DNA of 64,000 nucleotides from Photorhabdus luminescens subsp. luminescens (GCF_001083805.1 NZ_JXSK01000011.1:1-64000), one strand, 5' to 3'. Counted from the first letter of the stretch, positions 1-9,712 are shown. Notes: generated by a model not told the origin, from the sequence alone. Made by a program: numbers and translations.

Positions 1-604
1 TATCAACGTAAGAAATATAAAATAATCGGTATTTTTCATATTGCATATAGTTAGATTAAATTAAAATGTTATTGGTAATTTATTTGTTTTGAATGGTTAG
101 CTTTGTAATTAAAAAATTAAATTATATTTTTGATTATTGTAAATAAATATGGTTGATTTATTTATTTGAAATTTATATAAATATTAATGTAAATGAGATG
201 CTGTATGTGTTTTTTATAAAAAAAACTTTTCTTTATGAAGTATTGGTCTATTATTTAAAAAAATTAACAGTAAATAAAATAGCAATGTAAATAACTATTT
301 CAATATTAAGGCTAAATTGTATTAGAGTGATTTTATATTTATCAATAAAAGAATGTTATTAGAAATAAAATAATTAGAATTCATTATTCTATTGATGCTT
401 ATTTATGGTAGGGCGTTAATACATGTATTGCATGTATTTAGTTCTTTGTCAGTAACGCATTTAAGATAATACTGGGGAGGCAGTTATAAATTGGCATGAC
501 AACATGACAACATGACAACATAGTGTTAAACCATTGTTGGAAAAATAATTATTGTTTTCTAATGAGCGTATAGGCTCACTGTTCTATGATGAAAAGGTGG
601 TTAT
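1..604. other. AT-rich intergenic region
   Basis: No convincing gene is seen. The stretch is very AT-rich and has many short A and T runs. Near its right end, at 495-518, an 8-base unit (catgacaa) is repeated three times head to tail. A good ribosome binding site (aaggtgg, about 593-599) precedes the gene at 605. The promoter of that gene should lie here but no clear -35/-10 pair stands out. Confidence 0.6.
495..518. repeat. Three tandem copies of an 8-bp unit
   Basis: The unit catgacaa occurs three times in perfect tandem, followed by a partial copy (ca). It lies about 90 bp upstream of the start codon at 605. Such short repeats can change copy number by slippage and may alter promoter spacing; that role is only a guess. 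Confidence 0.7.
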
Positions 605-1429
605 ATGTCGTATCTTGATCCGTTAGCGCTTTCTATCCGTTTCGGAAATCGTAATAATTTAAGCGCTGACAAACGATGGACGGATAAACCTAATCCTCTC
701 CATATGCTTAATCAGGAACAATTTACTTACATTTATGAGGATAGTCTGCACTTTCTTTATGGTCGATATAGATTCAACTCAAGTAATGGACGCGATAATA
801 TTTTGACAGATATACAGGTGTCAAAAGTCAAGACCGGGAAATATATTGATCAATATGGTCATGATGAGCAGTATGAAATTCTTGGTCTTCTTGGCGGCAT
901 GGGGACATTTCCTTTACATTCAATATTCGGTACGTTCAGAACAGAAGAAGTCGATCTGATTAGTTACTATTTTTATATTGCATATGTATTGACGGGTAAT
1001 TATTCCGTTCATAATCGTTATTTTTATCAAGGTTATCCAATGGGGCCTAATAACGATGAGGGGCTAGATTATCTTCTTATGTGGAACGCCGTTGATATCA
1101 TTCCACCACCGTATAAACCGGGGTTGCCACGATATTTCCCGTTGATTAACGGTTATATTCTCTTTCCTTCGGCAACTGAGGCTGTAGTTATCTCTAATAT
1201 TCCTACCGATGCCAGGTTTATTCGTCTTGAGGAGACGAGCAATAGGTTTCCTTTTACTGGAGAGATTGCGACCAAGACGCCTTATATCCTGACAGATAAG
1301 TTGCGGCAACAATGGGATGAAGAAGAGGAGCAAGGGGTACCAATAGACGAACGTGGATATTTTAACGAGGATGATTTGTGGCAATATGATGAACAGCAGG
1401 GGGATTGGGTGAAGTGGGGGGGAGCTTAA
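605..1429 (+). CDS. Unrecognised protein, 274 aa
   Basis: I do not recognise this protein. It has no signal peptide and no obvious membrane segment. It is rich in aromatic residues (many Tyr, Phe and Trp), has a proline-rich stretch around residues 165-180, and an acidic C-terminal tail with several Glu/Asp runs and Trp residues. The start is supported by an aaggtgg ribosome binding site about 5 bases upstream. It stands alone, convergent with sdaC, next to a long AT-rich region, and has no counterpart in the E. coli gene order I know. The pattern suggests a lineage-specific accessory gene. Possible roles (secreted factor, phage or toxin relic) cannot be chosen from sequence. Confidence 0.75.
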   Translation: MSYLDPLALSIRFGNRNNLSADKRWTDKPNPLHMLNQEQFTYIYEDSLHFLYGRYRFNSSNGRDNILTDIQVSKVKTGKYIDQYGHDEQYEILGLLGGMGTFPLHSIFGTFRTEEVDLISYYFYIAYVLTGNYSVHNRYFYQGYPMGPNNDEGLDYLLMWNAVDIIPPPYKPGLPRYFPLINGYILFPSATEAVVISNIPTDARFIRLEETSNRFPFTGEIATKTPYILTDKLRQQWDEEEEQGVPIDERGYFNEDDLWQYDEQQGDWVKWGGA

Positions 1430-1461
1430 ATTTTTCCGCTAGCTAGTTCATATCATTATTC

Positions 1462-1492
1462 GGTTGCTGCTCGTTTGAAGAGAACAGCAACC
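1462..1492. terminator. Hairpin between convergent genes
   Basis: An 8-bp stem (ggttgctg / cagcaacc) lies between the stop of the gene at 605 and the end of sdaC. There is no strong T tract on either side, so termination is plausible but not certain. Confidence 0.45.
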
Positions 1493-1502
1493 AAGTGTTT
1501 AT

Positions 1503-2801
1503 CTATGCAAACAGTGAGTAGAGAACAGCAGAGATAGCAACTAATCCCATAAAGGCGACAAATACATTACTTAGTTTGCCGCCATATTTGCGCATTGCAG
1601 GAACTTTGCGGATTGCATACATTGGCATAATAAACAGCAACATTGCGATAATCGGACCACCTAATCTTTCGATCATTTCCAAAATACTTGGGTTTAGAGT
1701 AGCGACAATCCAAGTTGTGACTAACATGAACATGGACGTGATACGATTCAGCTTTTTAGGCTCAATAGTTTTGCCTTGGTCGCGCAATGTCTTAACGACC
1801 ATACCATTAAAACCTTCACGCGCTCCCAGGTAATGACCAAGGAAAGATTTGGTGATTGCGATAAATGCAATAAATGGAGCAATGTAGGCAATCACTGGTG
1901 TATTAAAGTGGTTAGCCAGATAAGACAGAATAGAGATATTTTGTGCTTTAGCTTCTGCCAGGTTTTCTGGAGACAGGCTCAATACGCAGCTAAATACGAA
2001 GAACATCACGGTGACAACCATCATGATATGGGCGTATGCCAGAATGCGGGAGCATTTTTTCTCAGCATTTTCGCCATACTCTGCACGTTTTGCTACGGCA
2101 AACGCCGAGATAATTGGCGAGTGATTGAAGGAGAACACCATTACCGGGATCGCCAGCCATAGAGTAATCAGCAGCCCATGACTTGCACCTGATGCAGAGA
2201 TGGTGATGTTTTCAAAGATTGCGGTGTTCCAGTTAGGGATCAGATAGAACGCCAGTAGCATCAGAACGGCAACAAATGGGAATACCAGCACACTCATCGC
2301 CTTAACAATAGCCTGTTCGCCGAAACGGACGATGGTCATTACACCAATAATTAGGATCAGAGCCAGCAGGGCGCGAGGAGGTGATGGCAGATGTAATTGG
2401 TGAACAATAAAGCTGTCTACGGTGTTGGTAATAGCAACACTGTAAACCAAGAGAATCGGGTAGATAGCGAAGAAGTAGAGCAGGGTGATAAGTTTACCTG
2501 CCAGGCTGCCAAAGTGCTCTTCTACGACTTCGGTAATATCTTCACCTGGGTTTTTACCCGATAGAACGAAACGACACATCCCGCGATGAGCGAAGAAAGT
2601 CATTGGGAAAGCCAGTAGCGCCATCACCAGAAGAGGTAGCAGGCCGCCAATACCAGCGTTGATAGGTAAAAATAATACACCAGCGCCAATCGCGGTACCG
2701 TATAAGCCAAGCATCCATACTGTATCTGATTTACGCCAGGTTTTATAATCGCTTGGGCTGGTCGCCTGCGATGCGATCGTACCTGTTTGAGTCATATCCA
2801 T
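1503..2801 (-). CDS. sdaC: Serine transporter SdaC (HAAAP family)
   Basis: This 432-residue inner-membrane protein matches E. coli SdaC (429 aa) along its whole length by eye. The conserved N-terminal segment has [19 protein letters not shown], and internal motifs such as [15 protein letters not shown] and [10 protein letters not shown] are present. About eleven hydrophobic segments are seen. The family imports L-serine with protons. A ggag ribosome binding site lies 6 bases before the ATG. In E. coli sdaC is followed by the serine deaminase gene sdaB; here no deaminase gene is adjacent, so the transporter stands as a single gene with a long upstream region. Confidence 0.95.
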   Translation of the reverse strand: MDMTQTGTIASQATSPSDYKTWRKSDTVWMLGLYGTAIGAGVLFLPINAGIGGLLPLLVMALLAFPMTFFAHRGMCRFVLSGKNPGEDITEVVEEHFGSLAGKLITLLYFFAIYPILLVYSVAITNTVDSFIVHQLHLPSPPRALLALILIIGVMTIVRFGEQAIVKAMSVLVFPFVAVLMLLAFYLIPNWNTAIFENITISASGASHGLLITLWLAIPVMVFSFNHSPIISAFAVAKRAEYGENAEKKCSRILAYAHIMMVVTVMFFVFSCVLSLSPENLAEAKAQNISILSYLANHFNTPVIAYIAPFIAFIAITKSFLGHYLGAREGFNGMVVKTLRDQGKTIEPKKLNRITSMFMLVTTWIVATLNPSILEMIERLGGPIIAMLLFIMPMYAIRKVPAMRKYGGKLSNVFVAFMGLVAISAVLYSLFA

Positions 2802-3699
2802 AGTTATCTCCGAGAATAACGCGGTAAATTAAAAAACGAAATTACAATGCCGCAAGTATGCAATAAATGCAAATACATGTGGCCTAACTCTTTCTTTATA
2901 AAAACAATTCTTTATAAAAATAAGTTCTTTAAATATCTTTGGCGTTTATTTGAACGTTTTTATTACCATATTTTGGTCGAAAATTGGACTTTGAATTAAT
3001 AAGCCAAAATTTTCGCTTTACTTTCTTTTTTGAAAGAAAGTCTGGAAATTTTAAAACCAGACTTTTGATAGCGGCAAGATAGCCATTTTTAGTGAATAGT
3101 ACCGTGATCATAGTCTCAAATGCAGAATATATCTCGAAAAGTCATCATGTTACGAGATTTAGTGTAATTGTTGCCTAAATATTGCGAATTTTAATGAGGT
3201 CAAATTATAACCTTAATTTTTCCATTACTCAACTCTCATTATTCTCTTATGTTTTTGTTATTTCCTATCTATTTGTTTATATATTAATGAATGAAAATAG
3301 CAAATAGAGCAAAGGATTAATAAATTGATAAATATCAATTTGTTACCGAATTTTAAAAATAGGTATCTCTGATGTAATGCTTGTATCTTTGTGAAAGATA
3401 TATATAAGACCAGGACAATAGATTAATGACATCAATAATATGCATGAAAGATGTACCCGCTATCTTTTGATCAAGTTTTAATAATCTCCTTCGTTATATA
3501 TCTATTTACATAGTGATTTATACAGATTTATTGATTTATATGAAAACCATTGAGCTGGATTTAAGCTCAAATAAATGTTAAATAAGGTACAGAATATGAC
3601 TCTGCTGGTTAACTCATGTGCATTTTGGCATGTAAAATTAGCTAATGATTTCTAATAAAAAGACCTTGATTGAAATAGGGTTTGTTTATCTCAAGTCAC
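2802..3699. other. Long AT-rich intergenic region upstream of sdaC
   Basis: About 900 bp with no supported gene. A 60-codon open frame on the minus strand (2929-3111) is Lys/Asn-rich as expected of random AT-rich DNA and has no persuasive ribosome binding site. The region should contain the sdaC promoter on its left side. It ends at the ERIC element at 3700. Confidence 0.55.
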
Positions 3700-3826
3700 T
3701 ATACCCTATGGATTTCAAGATGCATCATGGCGGCAAGGGAGCGAATCCCTGGGAGCATAGCAAACTATGTGACTGGGGTGAGTGAGTGCAGCCAACAAAA
3801 AGGCAACTTGAAAGATAACGGGTATA
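3700..3826 (+). repeat. ERIC element (127 bp), copy 1
   Basis: The element is exactly 127 bp. It begins tataccctatggatttcaag and ends with its near inverse, and the centre contains the gactggggtgag core typical of enterobacterial repetitive intergenic consensus. Two other full copies are at 30681-30807 and 51590-51716. It lies just downstream of ybjG, whose stop codon is 17 bp away, so it could fold in the ybjG mRNA tail. ERICs are non-autonomous, transcribed imperfect palindromes. Confidence 0.93.
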
Positions 3827-3842
3827 AGTTGCATTTATGTTA

Positions 3843-4463
3843 CTAGCTCTTTATCCAGCCTTTACGGATAGGAAAAGCGCAGCAACGTTGGTACAGACTA
3901 TTCAATCTTTTTTGTAAACTTTCACCAGACAGGCTCCATATTATTTGCGCAAAAGTGCATCCCATTAGGCTGACGATAAATGCGCCGACCATATCCATCG
4001 GCCAATGAACGCCTAAATAAACTCTGGCCCATGCGATAACCAATGCAATCGCCATCATGCATAAGCCCGGCCAAATCCTATACCAGAATAAAAAGGATAA
4101 AGCGAAAGTGAAGACAGTTGTTCCGTGATGACTTGGGAATGAAGTTGTTGGCGCGTGAGGAAGAAAGTTATAACCAAAACCTTCTGCAAAAGGGCGGTCG
4201 TGAGGGCAGAGTAAACCGATACCGAATGAGGTTAGCATGGCGAAACAGAAGGCAATGGTGGTTTTACTGACGATAACCCGATGATAAGGAAGAGTACGTT
4301 CTGAACCCCAAAACCAGAAACTAACTAATGTTAGAGGGAAAATAAGAACCAGATATTTTGCTATGAATACTGCCATTGCAATCATGGCTGGTGATGATTC
4401 AGGTGTAGCATTGAAAAAAGTAAACAGATCATGATTTATTTGTTCTAACAAATCGGGCCTCAC
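3843..4463 (-). CDS. ybjG: Undecaprenyl-diphosphate phosphatase YbjG (PAP2 family)
   Basis: This 206-residue membrane protein resembles E. coli YbjG, one of the PAP2-type enzymes that dephosphorylate undecaprenyl pyrophosphate on the periplasmic side and so recycle the lipid carrier. The three PAP2 blocks are visible: HDRPFAEGFGYNFL near residue 90, FPSHHGTTVFTF near 110, and ARVYLGVHWPMDMVGAF near 145. The middle block reads PSHH where the family consensus is PSGH or PSDH; the catalytic His is kept. Four to six hydrophobic segments are present. The C-terminal IRKGW ending also matches YbjG. The gene is alone, with an ERIC element directly downstream. Confidence 0.9.
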   Translation of the reverse strand: MRPDLLEQINHDLFTFFNATPESSPAMIAMAVFIAKYLVLIFPLTLVSFWFWGSERTLPYHRVIVSKTTIAFCFAMLTSFGIGLLCPHDRPFAEGFGYNFLPHAPTTSFPSHHGTTVFTFALSFLFWYRIWPGLCMMAIALVIAWARVYLGVHWPMDMVGAFIVSLMGCTFAQIIWSLSGESLQKRLNSLYQRCCAFPIRKGWIKS

Positions 4464-4754
4464 ATATAGTCACTTATGTACATCACGATAGTCGGACGCA
4501 AGAGAGTAAAGTTGGCCGACTTGTGAGTAAAGCCTAATTGTCTTAATTGTTGGTGTTATTTATGTTTGGTTTATATTTCCGTCAAGGAAACATCTGGCGG
4601 TCGTCATGATAAAAACCAAGCAATTTATTGATATATATGATGATAATCTCTGGATTGCCTCGGTGATAGTACGCTTCGGTGATAGTACAAATAGTTGATA
4701 GTTTGATCATCTGTAGAATCGGTTATGAGCGGTATGTTTTTCAGGCGATAAAAA

Positions 4755-4794
4755 AACCCGATAGTCTTGAACCAAAATGGATGACTATCGGGTT
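4755..4794 (-). terminator. Rho-independent terminator, minus strand
   Basis: A perfect 12-bp stem (aacccgatagtc / gactatcgggtt) with a 16-base loop is followed on the minus strand by a run of seven T. It lies about 200 bp downstream of grxA, with no gene between, and is the best candidate for ending the grxA transcript. The short open frames around it (4679-4900) cover the hairpin and are not credible genes. Confidence 0.8.
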
Positions 4795-4994
4795 CCTCAA
4801 TATTGGGATATCAAAGAAAAGCAGTGGCATTAATTCAGACTACGCTTTGGCAAAAAAGTTCTCCGTGATAAGAAAAAAAATCAGATTTTTTTCAGTTTGA
4901 TGAAAATAACATTTTTTGCACAAACCAACCGAGTCCACTGTGGTTAATAATCAATGGCGGTTTTTACCACAACAAAGTAGAACCGGAGGTTCGA

Positions 4995-5255
4995 TTATTG
5001 TAGCAATTGGTGTTCTTTTACGTATGCTTCGAAGTCTGTGCAACCACCGATATGTTTCTCATCAACGAAAATCTGTGGAACAGTTTCTACGGGTTTACCA
5101 ACTGTTTTTTCCAGATCAGCTTTAGTAATACCTTCTGCGTGAATATCAACATAACGGAAGTCAAAATCATCACGTTGCTCTTTCAGTCGTTCCGCTAGCT
5201 CTTTCGCGCGGACACAGTATGGGCAGCCAGGACGACCGAAAATCACAGTAAACAT
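4995..5255 (-). CDS. grxA: Glutaredoxin 1
   Basis: This 86-residue protein has the CPYC dithiol active site at residues 11-14 near the N-terminus (FGRPGCPYCVRAKELAERL) and the glutathione-binding TVPQIF segment, both standard for GrxA (85 aa in E. coli). It uses glutathione to reduce disulfides in ribonucleotide reductase, PAPS reductase and OxyR. It is divergent from ybjC at 5446, the arrangement found in E. coli. The shared 190-bp intergenic region should hold both promoters; in E. coli the grxA promoter is OxyR-activated, but I could not assign an OxyR site with confidence. Confidence 0.96.
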   Translation of the reverse strand: MFTVIFGRPGCPYCVRAKELAERLKEQRDDFDFRYVDIHAEGITKADLEKTVGKPVETVPQIFVDEKHIGGCTDFEAYVKEHQLLQ

Positions 5256-5445
5256 ATAAGTTCCTCTTGGTTATATTAAAACAATGCGGTTTGATGTGTT
5301 GTTCATGCTTATTTGATTGCTACTATGCCTGTATGGATTTGTAAAAAAAAGCAGAAATTGCCTTTTGCTTTAATTCGACATCCCAATTTTGGTAATAGAG
5401 TTTCCGGTAGTATAATGTAGCAGCAGGTTATTAAGAGAGGATGTG

Positions 5446-5748
5446 ATGAAAAGTCATCAAGGCAGTATGAGTTCATTGGCAGATATGCCAAAACAGGTTA
5501 TCCTGCTAGAAATTGTCGGCATTAGCGGCTTGCTCCTGGCATATTTGACTATTAATGATATTGTTGTCTTAACAGATTTACTAATGACGCCAGAAGCACA
5601 TGTTGTTATGATTTTTACCGGCGTGGGTTGTTTAGTCCCTGCTGCGGTTAATATCATTTGGCGTGCAGTGTATGGCCTCTCTTTTCTGGGAATTGATCAT
5701 AAAAAAGAGAGCAAAAATAAGGCAGAAGGTAGTGATAACGATAGATAA
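5446..5748 (+). CDS. ybjC: YbjC-like inner-membrane protein (DUF1418)
   Basis: This is a 100-residue protein with two hydrophobic segments and a Lys/Asp/Asn-rich tail (KESKNKAEGSDNDR). It resembles E. coli YbjC in the motif Met-Ile-Phe-x-Gly-Val followed by PAAV and in its position beside grxA. I chose the ATG at 5446 because an agagagg ribosome binding site ends 5 bases before it; a GTG three bases upstream is too close. In E. coli nfsA and rimK follow ybjC before ybjN; both are absent here. Its function is unknown. Confidence 0.85.
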   Translation: MKSHQGSMSSLADMPKQVILLEIVGISGLLLAYLTINDIVVLTDLLMTPEAHVVMIFTGVGCLVPAAVNIIWRAVYGLSFLGIDHKKESKNKAEGSDNDR

Positions 5749-5838
5749 AAATAATTTATCAGTTATTGGTGATAGCGCGATAAAGAATTATTTCGTAAGC
5801 TATAGCGCTTTTTCATTTTCCGTTGTATGGGGTTTTAG

Positions 5839-6351
5839 ATGAGTTCACTTGTCATTCCTGACTTATCAGTATTGCGTGAGTGGTTGGATCAGCTCAAAAT
5901 TTCCTACTTTGAGTGTGATTCATGCCAGGCGCTGCATCTACCTCATATGCAGAATATTGATGGTTTATTTGATGCTAAAATTGATCTGTTGGACAATGTA
6001 ATCTTGTTTTCTGCATTGGCTGAAGTTAAACCAACCGCCATTATTCCTCTGATGGCTAATCTAAGCCAGATTAATGCCAGCTCTCTGACAATCAAGGCTT
6101 TTCTTGATATTCAAGATGAAAATTTACCGAAATTGGTGGTGTGTCAATCTTTCCTTATTTCAGCCGGGCTGACTTTTTCCCAGTTTTCTCATTTCTTGCA
6201 ACAAAGCGAAGAGCAGATTGCGGGTGTGATTTTTGAAATTCACAGTAATAACTTGTTGTATATTAATCGTGATATCGAAATCGAGAGTGACATTGAAGAG
6301 GAAGATGAAGCACAAGCTTCTGCTAAGGCGCCGACTTTTACTTTGCACTAA
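5839..6351 (+). CDS. ybjN: YbjN-domain protein
   Basis: This 170-residue cytoplasmic protein matches the E. coli YbjN type, a small sensory-transduction-like fold resembling type III secretion chaperones. The N-terminus (VIPDLSVLREWLDQLKIS) and the central region agree with the family, and the C-terminus is acidic (residues about 148-157, SDIEEEDEAQ). In E. coli YbjN expression affects motility, biofilm and stress traits; the biochemical role is not known. In E. coli the potFGHI putrescine operon separates ybjN from rlmC. Here rlmC starts only 24 bp downstream, so the two may be co-transcribed. Confidence 0.88.
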   Translation: MSSLVIPDLSVLREWLDQLKISYFECDSCQALHLPHMQNIDGLFDAKIDLLDNVILFSALAEVKPTAIIPLMANLSQINASSLTIKAFLDIQDENLPKLVVCQSFLISAGLTFSQFSHFLQQSEEQIAGVIFEIHSNNLLYINRDIEIESDIEEEDEAQASAKAPTFTLH

Positions 6352-6375
6352 TATTTCCAACACGGTCATCCTACA

Positions 6376-7509
6376 ATGCAATGTACGCATTATTCTGCGG
6401 GGCATTGTCACTCTTGTCAGTGGCTTGAAAAACCCTATTCTCAGCAGTTAGAAAATAAACAGCAGAATCTAAAACAGTTATTATCTCAAACCTTTGTGAA
6501 TCAATGGTTACCTCCAATCGCCAGCCAACCAGGCTCCTTTCGTAATAAAGCCAAAATGGTCGTCAGTGGTAGTGTAGAACGCCCATTATTAGGCATGTTG
6601 CATCGTGATGGCTCGGCGGTTGATCTGTGTCATTGCCCCCTTTATCCAGCGCATTTCCAGCCTGTATTCGATGTTGTTAAATCGTTCATTGCTTGCGCCG
6701 GGTTGACGCCATATAACGTTGCTCGTAAGCGGGGTGAACTGAAATATTTGCTGCTGACGGAAAGTCGCCATAGTGGTGAAATGATGTTGCGTTTTGTACT
6801 GCGTTCTGAAACGAAGATTGCTCAATTGGAGCGCGCCTTACCCCGGTTGCGTGAGCAATTGCCACAGCTTACGGTGATCTCTGCTAATATTCAGCCGATC
6901 CATATGGCGATCTTGGAGGGGGAAAAAGAGATCCTGTTTACTGAGCAAAAAGCGCTTAAAGAACAGTTCAATGGCATTCCTCTTTACATTCGTCCACATA
7001 GCTTTTTCCAGACTAATCCGAAAATGGCTGCTGAATTGTATGCAACAGCGGGGCGTTGGGTTCGTGAACTGAAAATCAGTAGCATGTGGGATCTATTCTG
7101 TGGTGTTGGGGGTTTTGGTCTGCATTGCGCAGATAAAAATACCTGTTTAACCGGAATTGAAATTTGCCCTGAAGCCATTGATTGCGCCCGTGATTCGGCA
7201 AAAATACTGGGGTTGGAAAATATCGAGTTTCAAGCTTTGGACTCAACACACTTCGCCGTAGCAAAAGATCAAATTCCGCAGTTGGTTTTGGTCAATCCGC
7301 CTCGGCGGGGAATTGGTAAGGCGTTGTGCGATTATCTCAGTAAAATGGCGCCGGATTATATTCTTTATTCAAGCTGTAATGCTCAGACAATGGCGAAAGA
7401 CATTGCTGCACTCGCTAACTATCGTGTAGAAAAGACACAGTTGTTTGATATGTTTCCCCATACCGAGCATTACGAAGTTTTAACGTTATTGAAGTTAAGT
7501 CACGATTAA
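6376..7509 (+). CDS. rlmC: 23S rRNA (uracil-747-C5) methyltransferase RlmC
   Basis: This 377-residue protein matches RlmC (RumB; 375 aa in E. coli), which uses S-adenosylmethionine to make m5U747 in 23S rRNA. The N-terminus carries the iron-sulfur cysteine pattern ([14 protein letters not shown]; Cys 3, 11 and 14, with a fourth Cys in DLCHCPLYP). The SAM-binding motif [15 protein letters not shown] and the catalytic [12 protein letters not shown] motif near the C-terminus are intact. It lacks the TRAM domain of RlmD, which separates the two paralogues. It is convergent with artM. Confidence 0.96.
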   Translation: MQCTHYSAGHCHSCQWLEKPYSQQLENKQQNLKQLLSQTFVNQWLPPIASQPGSFRNKAKMVVSGSVERPLLGMLHRDGSAVDLCHCPLYPAHFQPVFDVVKSFIACAGLTPYNVARKRGELKYLLLTESRHSGEMMLRFVLRSETKIAQLERALPRLREQLPQLTVISANIQPIHMAILEGEKEILFTEQKALKEQFNGIPLYIRPHSFFQTNPKMAAELYATAGRWVRELKISSMWDLFCGVGGFGLHCADKNTCLTGIEICPEAIDCARDSAKILGLENIEFQALDSTHFAVAKDQIPQLVLVNPPRRGIGKALCDYLSKMAPDYILYSSCNAQTMAKDIAALANYRVEKTQLFDMFPHTEHYEVLTLLKLSHD

Positions 7510-7526
7510 ATAACGAAAGAATATGT

Positions 7527-7559
7527 GGGGATGGGGGTTCCATAGAACGCCCTATCCCG
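7527..7559. terminator. Hairpin between rlmC and artM
   Basis: A G-rich arm (7527-7540) pairs with a C-rich arm (7545-7559) across a four-base loop, with one or two mismatches. It fills the 50-bp gap between the two convergent genes and may end both transcripts. Confidence 0.6.
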
Positions 7560-7560
7560 T

Positions 7561-8229
7561 TTAATCATGGCGCTCAAAAGCGAGTGCACGACGTTCAATC
7601 ATCCGCATCAGCAAAGTCAGGATGCCGTTAATGCATAGATAAATCACCCCTGCGGCCATAAAAACCATCACATCATAATTACGGCCAAATAGAAGCTGAC
7701 TGTATCCCATGACTTCCAGCAAAGTAATAGTGCTTGCGAGAGAGGTACTCTTGAAAATCAATACAACTTCGTTGGAATAGGAAGATAACGCCCGTTTAAA
7801 AGCATAAGGCAGTAAGATTCGCATAGATTGTGCTTTAGACATGCCCAATGCTTGACAGGATTGCCACTGACCAGCAGGAATGGCCTTTACCGCGCCATAG
7901 AATAGCAGCGTAGAATATGCTGCGCTGTTAAGCGCCAGTGTTACCATTGCGCACAGCCAGGGTTCAGACAGTAATTGCCAAAGCCACGGGTACGCTTTTA
8001 TGGATGGAAATTGTCCAGGTCCGTAATAAATCAGAAAGAACTGCACCAGCAAAGGGGTACCGGTGAACAGAGTAATGTAGGTTTTTACCAGTTGTGTCAG
8101 TACCGGCAATTTCAGGGTCAGAACCATAGTGAACAGAACGGACATCATGAAAGCAACAAAAAGCGCTGTGATGGTCAGGCTTAGACTGGTTGTCAGCCCC
8201 GGCAAAATCTGTTGGATATACTCAAGCAT
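7561..8229 (-). CDS. artM: Arginine ABC transporter permease ArtM
   Basis: This 222-residue permease has about five membrane segments and the conserved cytoplasmic EAA loop (around ALGMSKAQSMRILLPYAFKRALSSYSNE), which docks on the ATPase. It corresponds to E. coli ArtM. Its start codon overlaps the artQ stop by one base (shared base 8229), so the two are translationally coupled. Together with ArtQ it forms the membrane channel for arginine taken from the periplasmic binding protein. It is the last gene of artP-artI-artQ-artM. Confidence 0.95.
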   Translation of the reverse strand: MLEYIQQILPGLTTSLSLTITALFVAFMMSVLFTMVLTLKLPVLTQLVKTYITLFTGTPLLVQFFLIYYGPGQFPSIKAYPWLWQLLSEPWLCAMVTLALNSAAYSTLLFYGAVKAIPAGQWQSCQALGMSKAQSMRILLPYAFKRALSSYSNEVVLIFKSTSLASTITLLEVMGYSQLLFGRNYDVMVFMAAGVIYLCINGILTLLMRMIERRALAFERHD

Positions 8230-8945
8230 TAGGAAACACTCCGATCAAAGCGGGTGGTATGCATCTCAATTTTCTTTAGAATAAATTGACTGAGTAAAGT
8301 GATGGCTAGATAGATAAGCGCCACAATCATATACCAGGTAAAGGGTTCCTGAGTCCGTGTGGCAATACTTTTGGTTTGTTGCATCAGATCATTCACACTG
8401 ATAAGCGATACCAGCGCGGTGTCTTTCAGCAAAACTAACCATTGGTTGCCGAGCCCCGGCAGAGCATGTCGCCACATTTGGGGCATAATCAGGCGGAAAA
8501 ATATTTCAGCGCGACCAAGACCTAATGCCTGACCGGCTTCCCATTGGCCGACAGGAATGGCTTTTATCGCACCACGGAGTGTCTGGGATGCATAGGCTGA
8601 GTAGAGCAGGGAAAGTGCAACGACACCACAAAGAAAGGGGCTGACATAAAAGTCTTGAATATCTATCTGAACCCTGGGATGCCAGAAGATAAGATAAATA
8701 TCAAAGCCATCAGCCAGTATTATGAGAAGTTGTGATGCGCCGAAGTAGACGAACAGCACGACCAAAATTTCCGGCAATCCTCTGAACAGAGTGACCCAAC
8801 AGGCGCCAAGTATGGCGAAGGGTTTCCAGCGGGCTGATTCCCAGGCAGCAAATAGCATGGCTAAAATCAGACCAAGCACTAATGCAGACACGGCAAGGCC
8901 GACGGTGATGCCGGCGGCGCTTGTTAGAGATTGGAATTCATTCAT
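8229..8945 (-). CDS. artQ: Arginine ABC transporter permease ArtQ
   Basis: This 238-residue inner-membrane permease has five or so hydrophobic helices and an EAA loop ([20 protein letters not shown]). It matches E. coli ArtQ. It lies 15 bp after the binding protein gene and overlaps artM. In the working transporter ArtQ and ArtM form the heterodimeric pore and ArtP supplies ATP hydrolysis. No damage is seen in this gene although the gene before it in the operon is frameshifted at its start. Confidence 0.95.
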   Translation of the reverse strand: MNEFQSLTSAAGITVGLAVSALVLGLILAMLFAAWESARWKPFAILGACWVTLFRGLPEILVVLFVYFGASQLLIILADGFDIYLIFWHPRVQIDIQDFYVSPFLCGVVALSLLYSAYASQTLRGAIKAIPVGQWEAGQALGLGRAEIFFRLIMPQMWRHALPGLGNQWLVLLKDTALVSLISVNDLMQQTKSIATRTQEPFTWYMIVALIYLAITLLSQFILKKIEMHTTRFDRSVS

Positions 8946-8959
8946 GGAGATTCAGCGAC

Positions 8960-9693
8960 TTATTTAAACCATTTTTTGTAGATGATGTCATAAGTGCCAT
9001 CTCGTTTGATGTCTGCGAGTGCTTTATTCAGCTTGTCTTGCAGATCTTTGTTACCTTTACGCACTGCAATACCTAAGCCGATACCAAAGTAATTTTTGTC
9101 AGTGACTTTTTTACCGATGGTATTTAAGTTTTCATTCTTTTTCAGCCACTCGTTAACAACGGCAGTGTCACCGAAAACAGCGTCCAGACGGCCATTTTTC
9201 AGATCCAGAATCGCATTTTGATAGCTGTCATAAGGAACGGTTTTAATCTCTTTACGTTGTTCCATCAGATACTTTTGGTGAGTGGTCCCATTCTGAATAC
9301 CCACAAGTTTGCCTTTCAGCTCTGAGGTGTTAGAAACTGTGCCTTTAACGGAGATAAAAACCGCTGAGTTGTCGTAATAAGTGTTAGTAAAATCCACCTG
9401 CTTTTGGCGCTCAGGGGTGATATCAATACCGGCGGCTAAAGCGTCGAAGCGACGGAATTTTAGACTGGGGATCAAGCTATCAAAGGATTGGTTAGTGAAG
9501 GTACATGTTGCATTGATTTTCTCACAGAGAGCATTGACCAAATCGACATCAAAACCCTGAATTTTATTATTTGCATCGATGAACTCAAACGGAGGATAAG
9601 TGGCTTCTGTAGCAAAACGAATGGTCTCTTTTTCCGTGGCGGTTGCAGATAAAGTTACTGTGCCTAAGAGGGCTGCAAAAAGTAGTTTTTCAT
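8960..9693 (-). pseudogene. artI: Arginine-binding periplasmic protein ArtI/ArtJ, frameshifted in the signal peptide
   Basis: The body of this gene encodes a complete amino-acid-binding protein (ATEATYPPFEF at the mature N-terminus, then FDSLIPSLKFRR, NGTTHQKYL and VFGDTAVVNEWL). The expected start is the ATG at 9691-9693 with a ribosome binding site (aggatatagcg) before it. The sequence has five A after the ATG where six would give M-K-K-L-L-F-A-A-L-L-G. With five, the frame stops after nine codons. The body frame has no normal start upstream; its first candidate is an internal TTG at 9541, which would lose the signal peptide and the first part of the domain. The gene is named artI by its place between artP and artQ; it is about as close to ArtJ. 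This may be a real mutation or a homopolymer sequencing error. Confidence 0.85.
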
Positions 9694-9712
9694 CGCTATA
9701 TCCTATTAATAG

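Noticed and set aside
2929..3111. 60-codon ORF on the minus strand upstream of sdaC
   Set aside because: Low-complexity Lys/Asn-rich composition expected from AT-rich DNA, no convincing ribosome binding site, no family features.
3700..3826. ERIC copies taken as CRISPR repeats or small RNA genes
   Set aside because: Only single copies at distant sites, with the 127-bp ERIC layout; there are no regularly spaced repeats with spacers and no cas genes.
4679..4900. 73-codon ORF on the plus strand next to grxA
   Set aside because: It runs through the perfect terminator hairpin at 4755-4794 and has no family features.
9677..9693. Programmed -1 frameshift at the artI start
   Set aside because: The A run is only five bases and there is no clear slippery heptamer or downstream structure; a plain deletion or read error explains it better.
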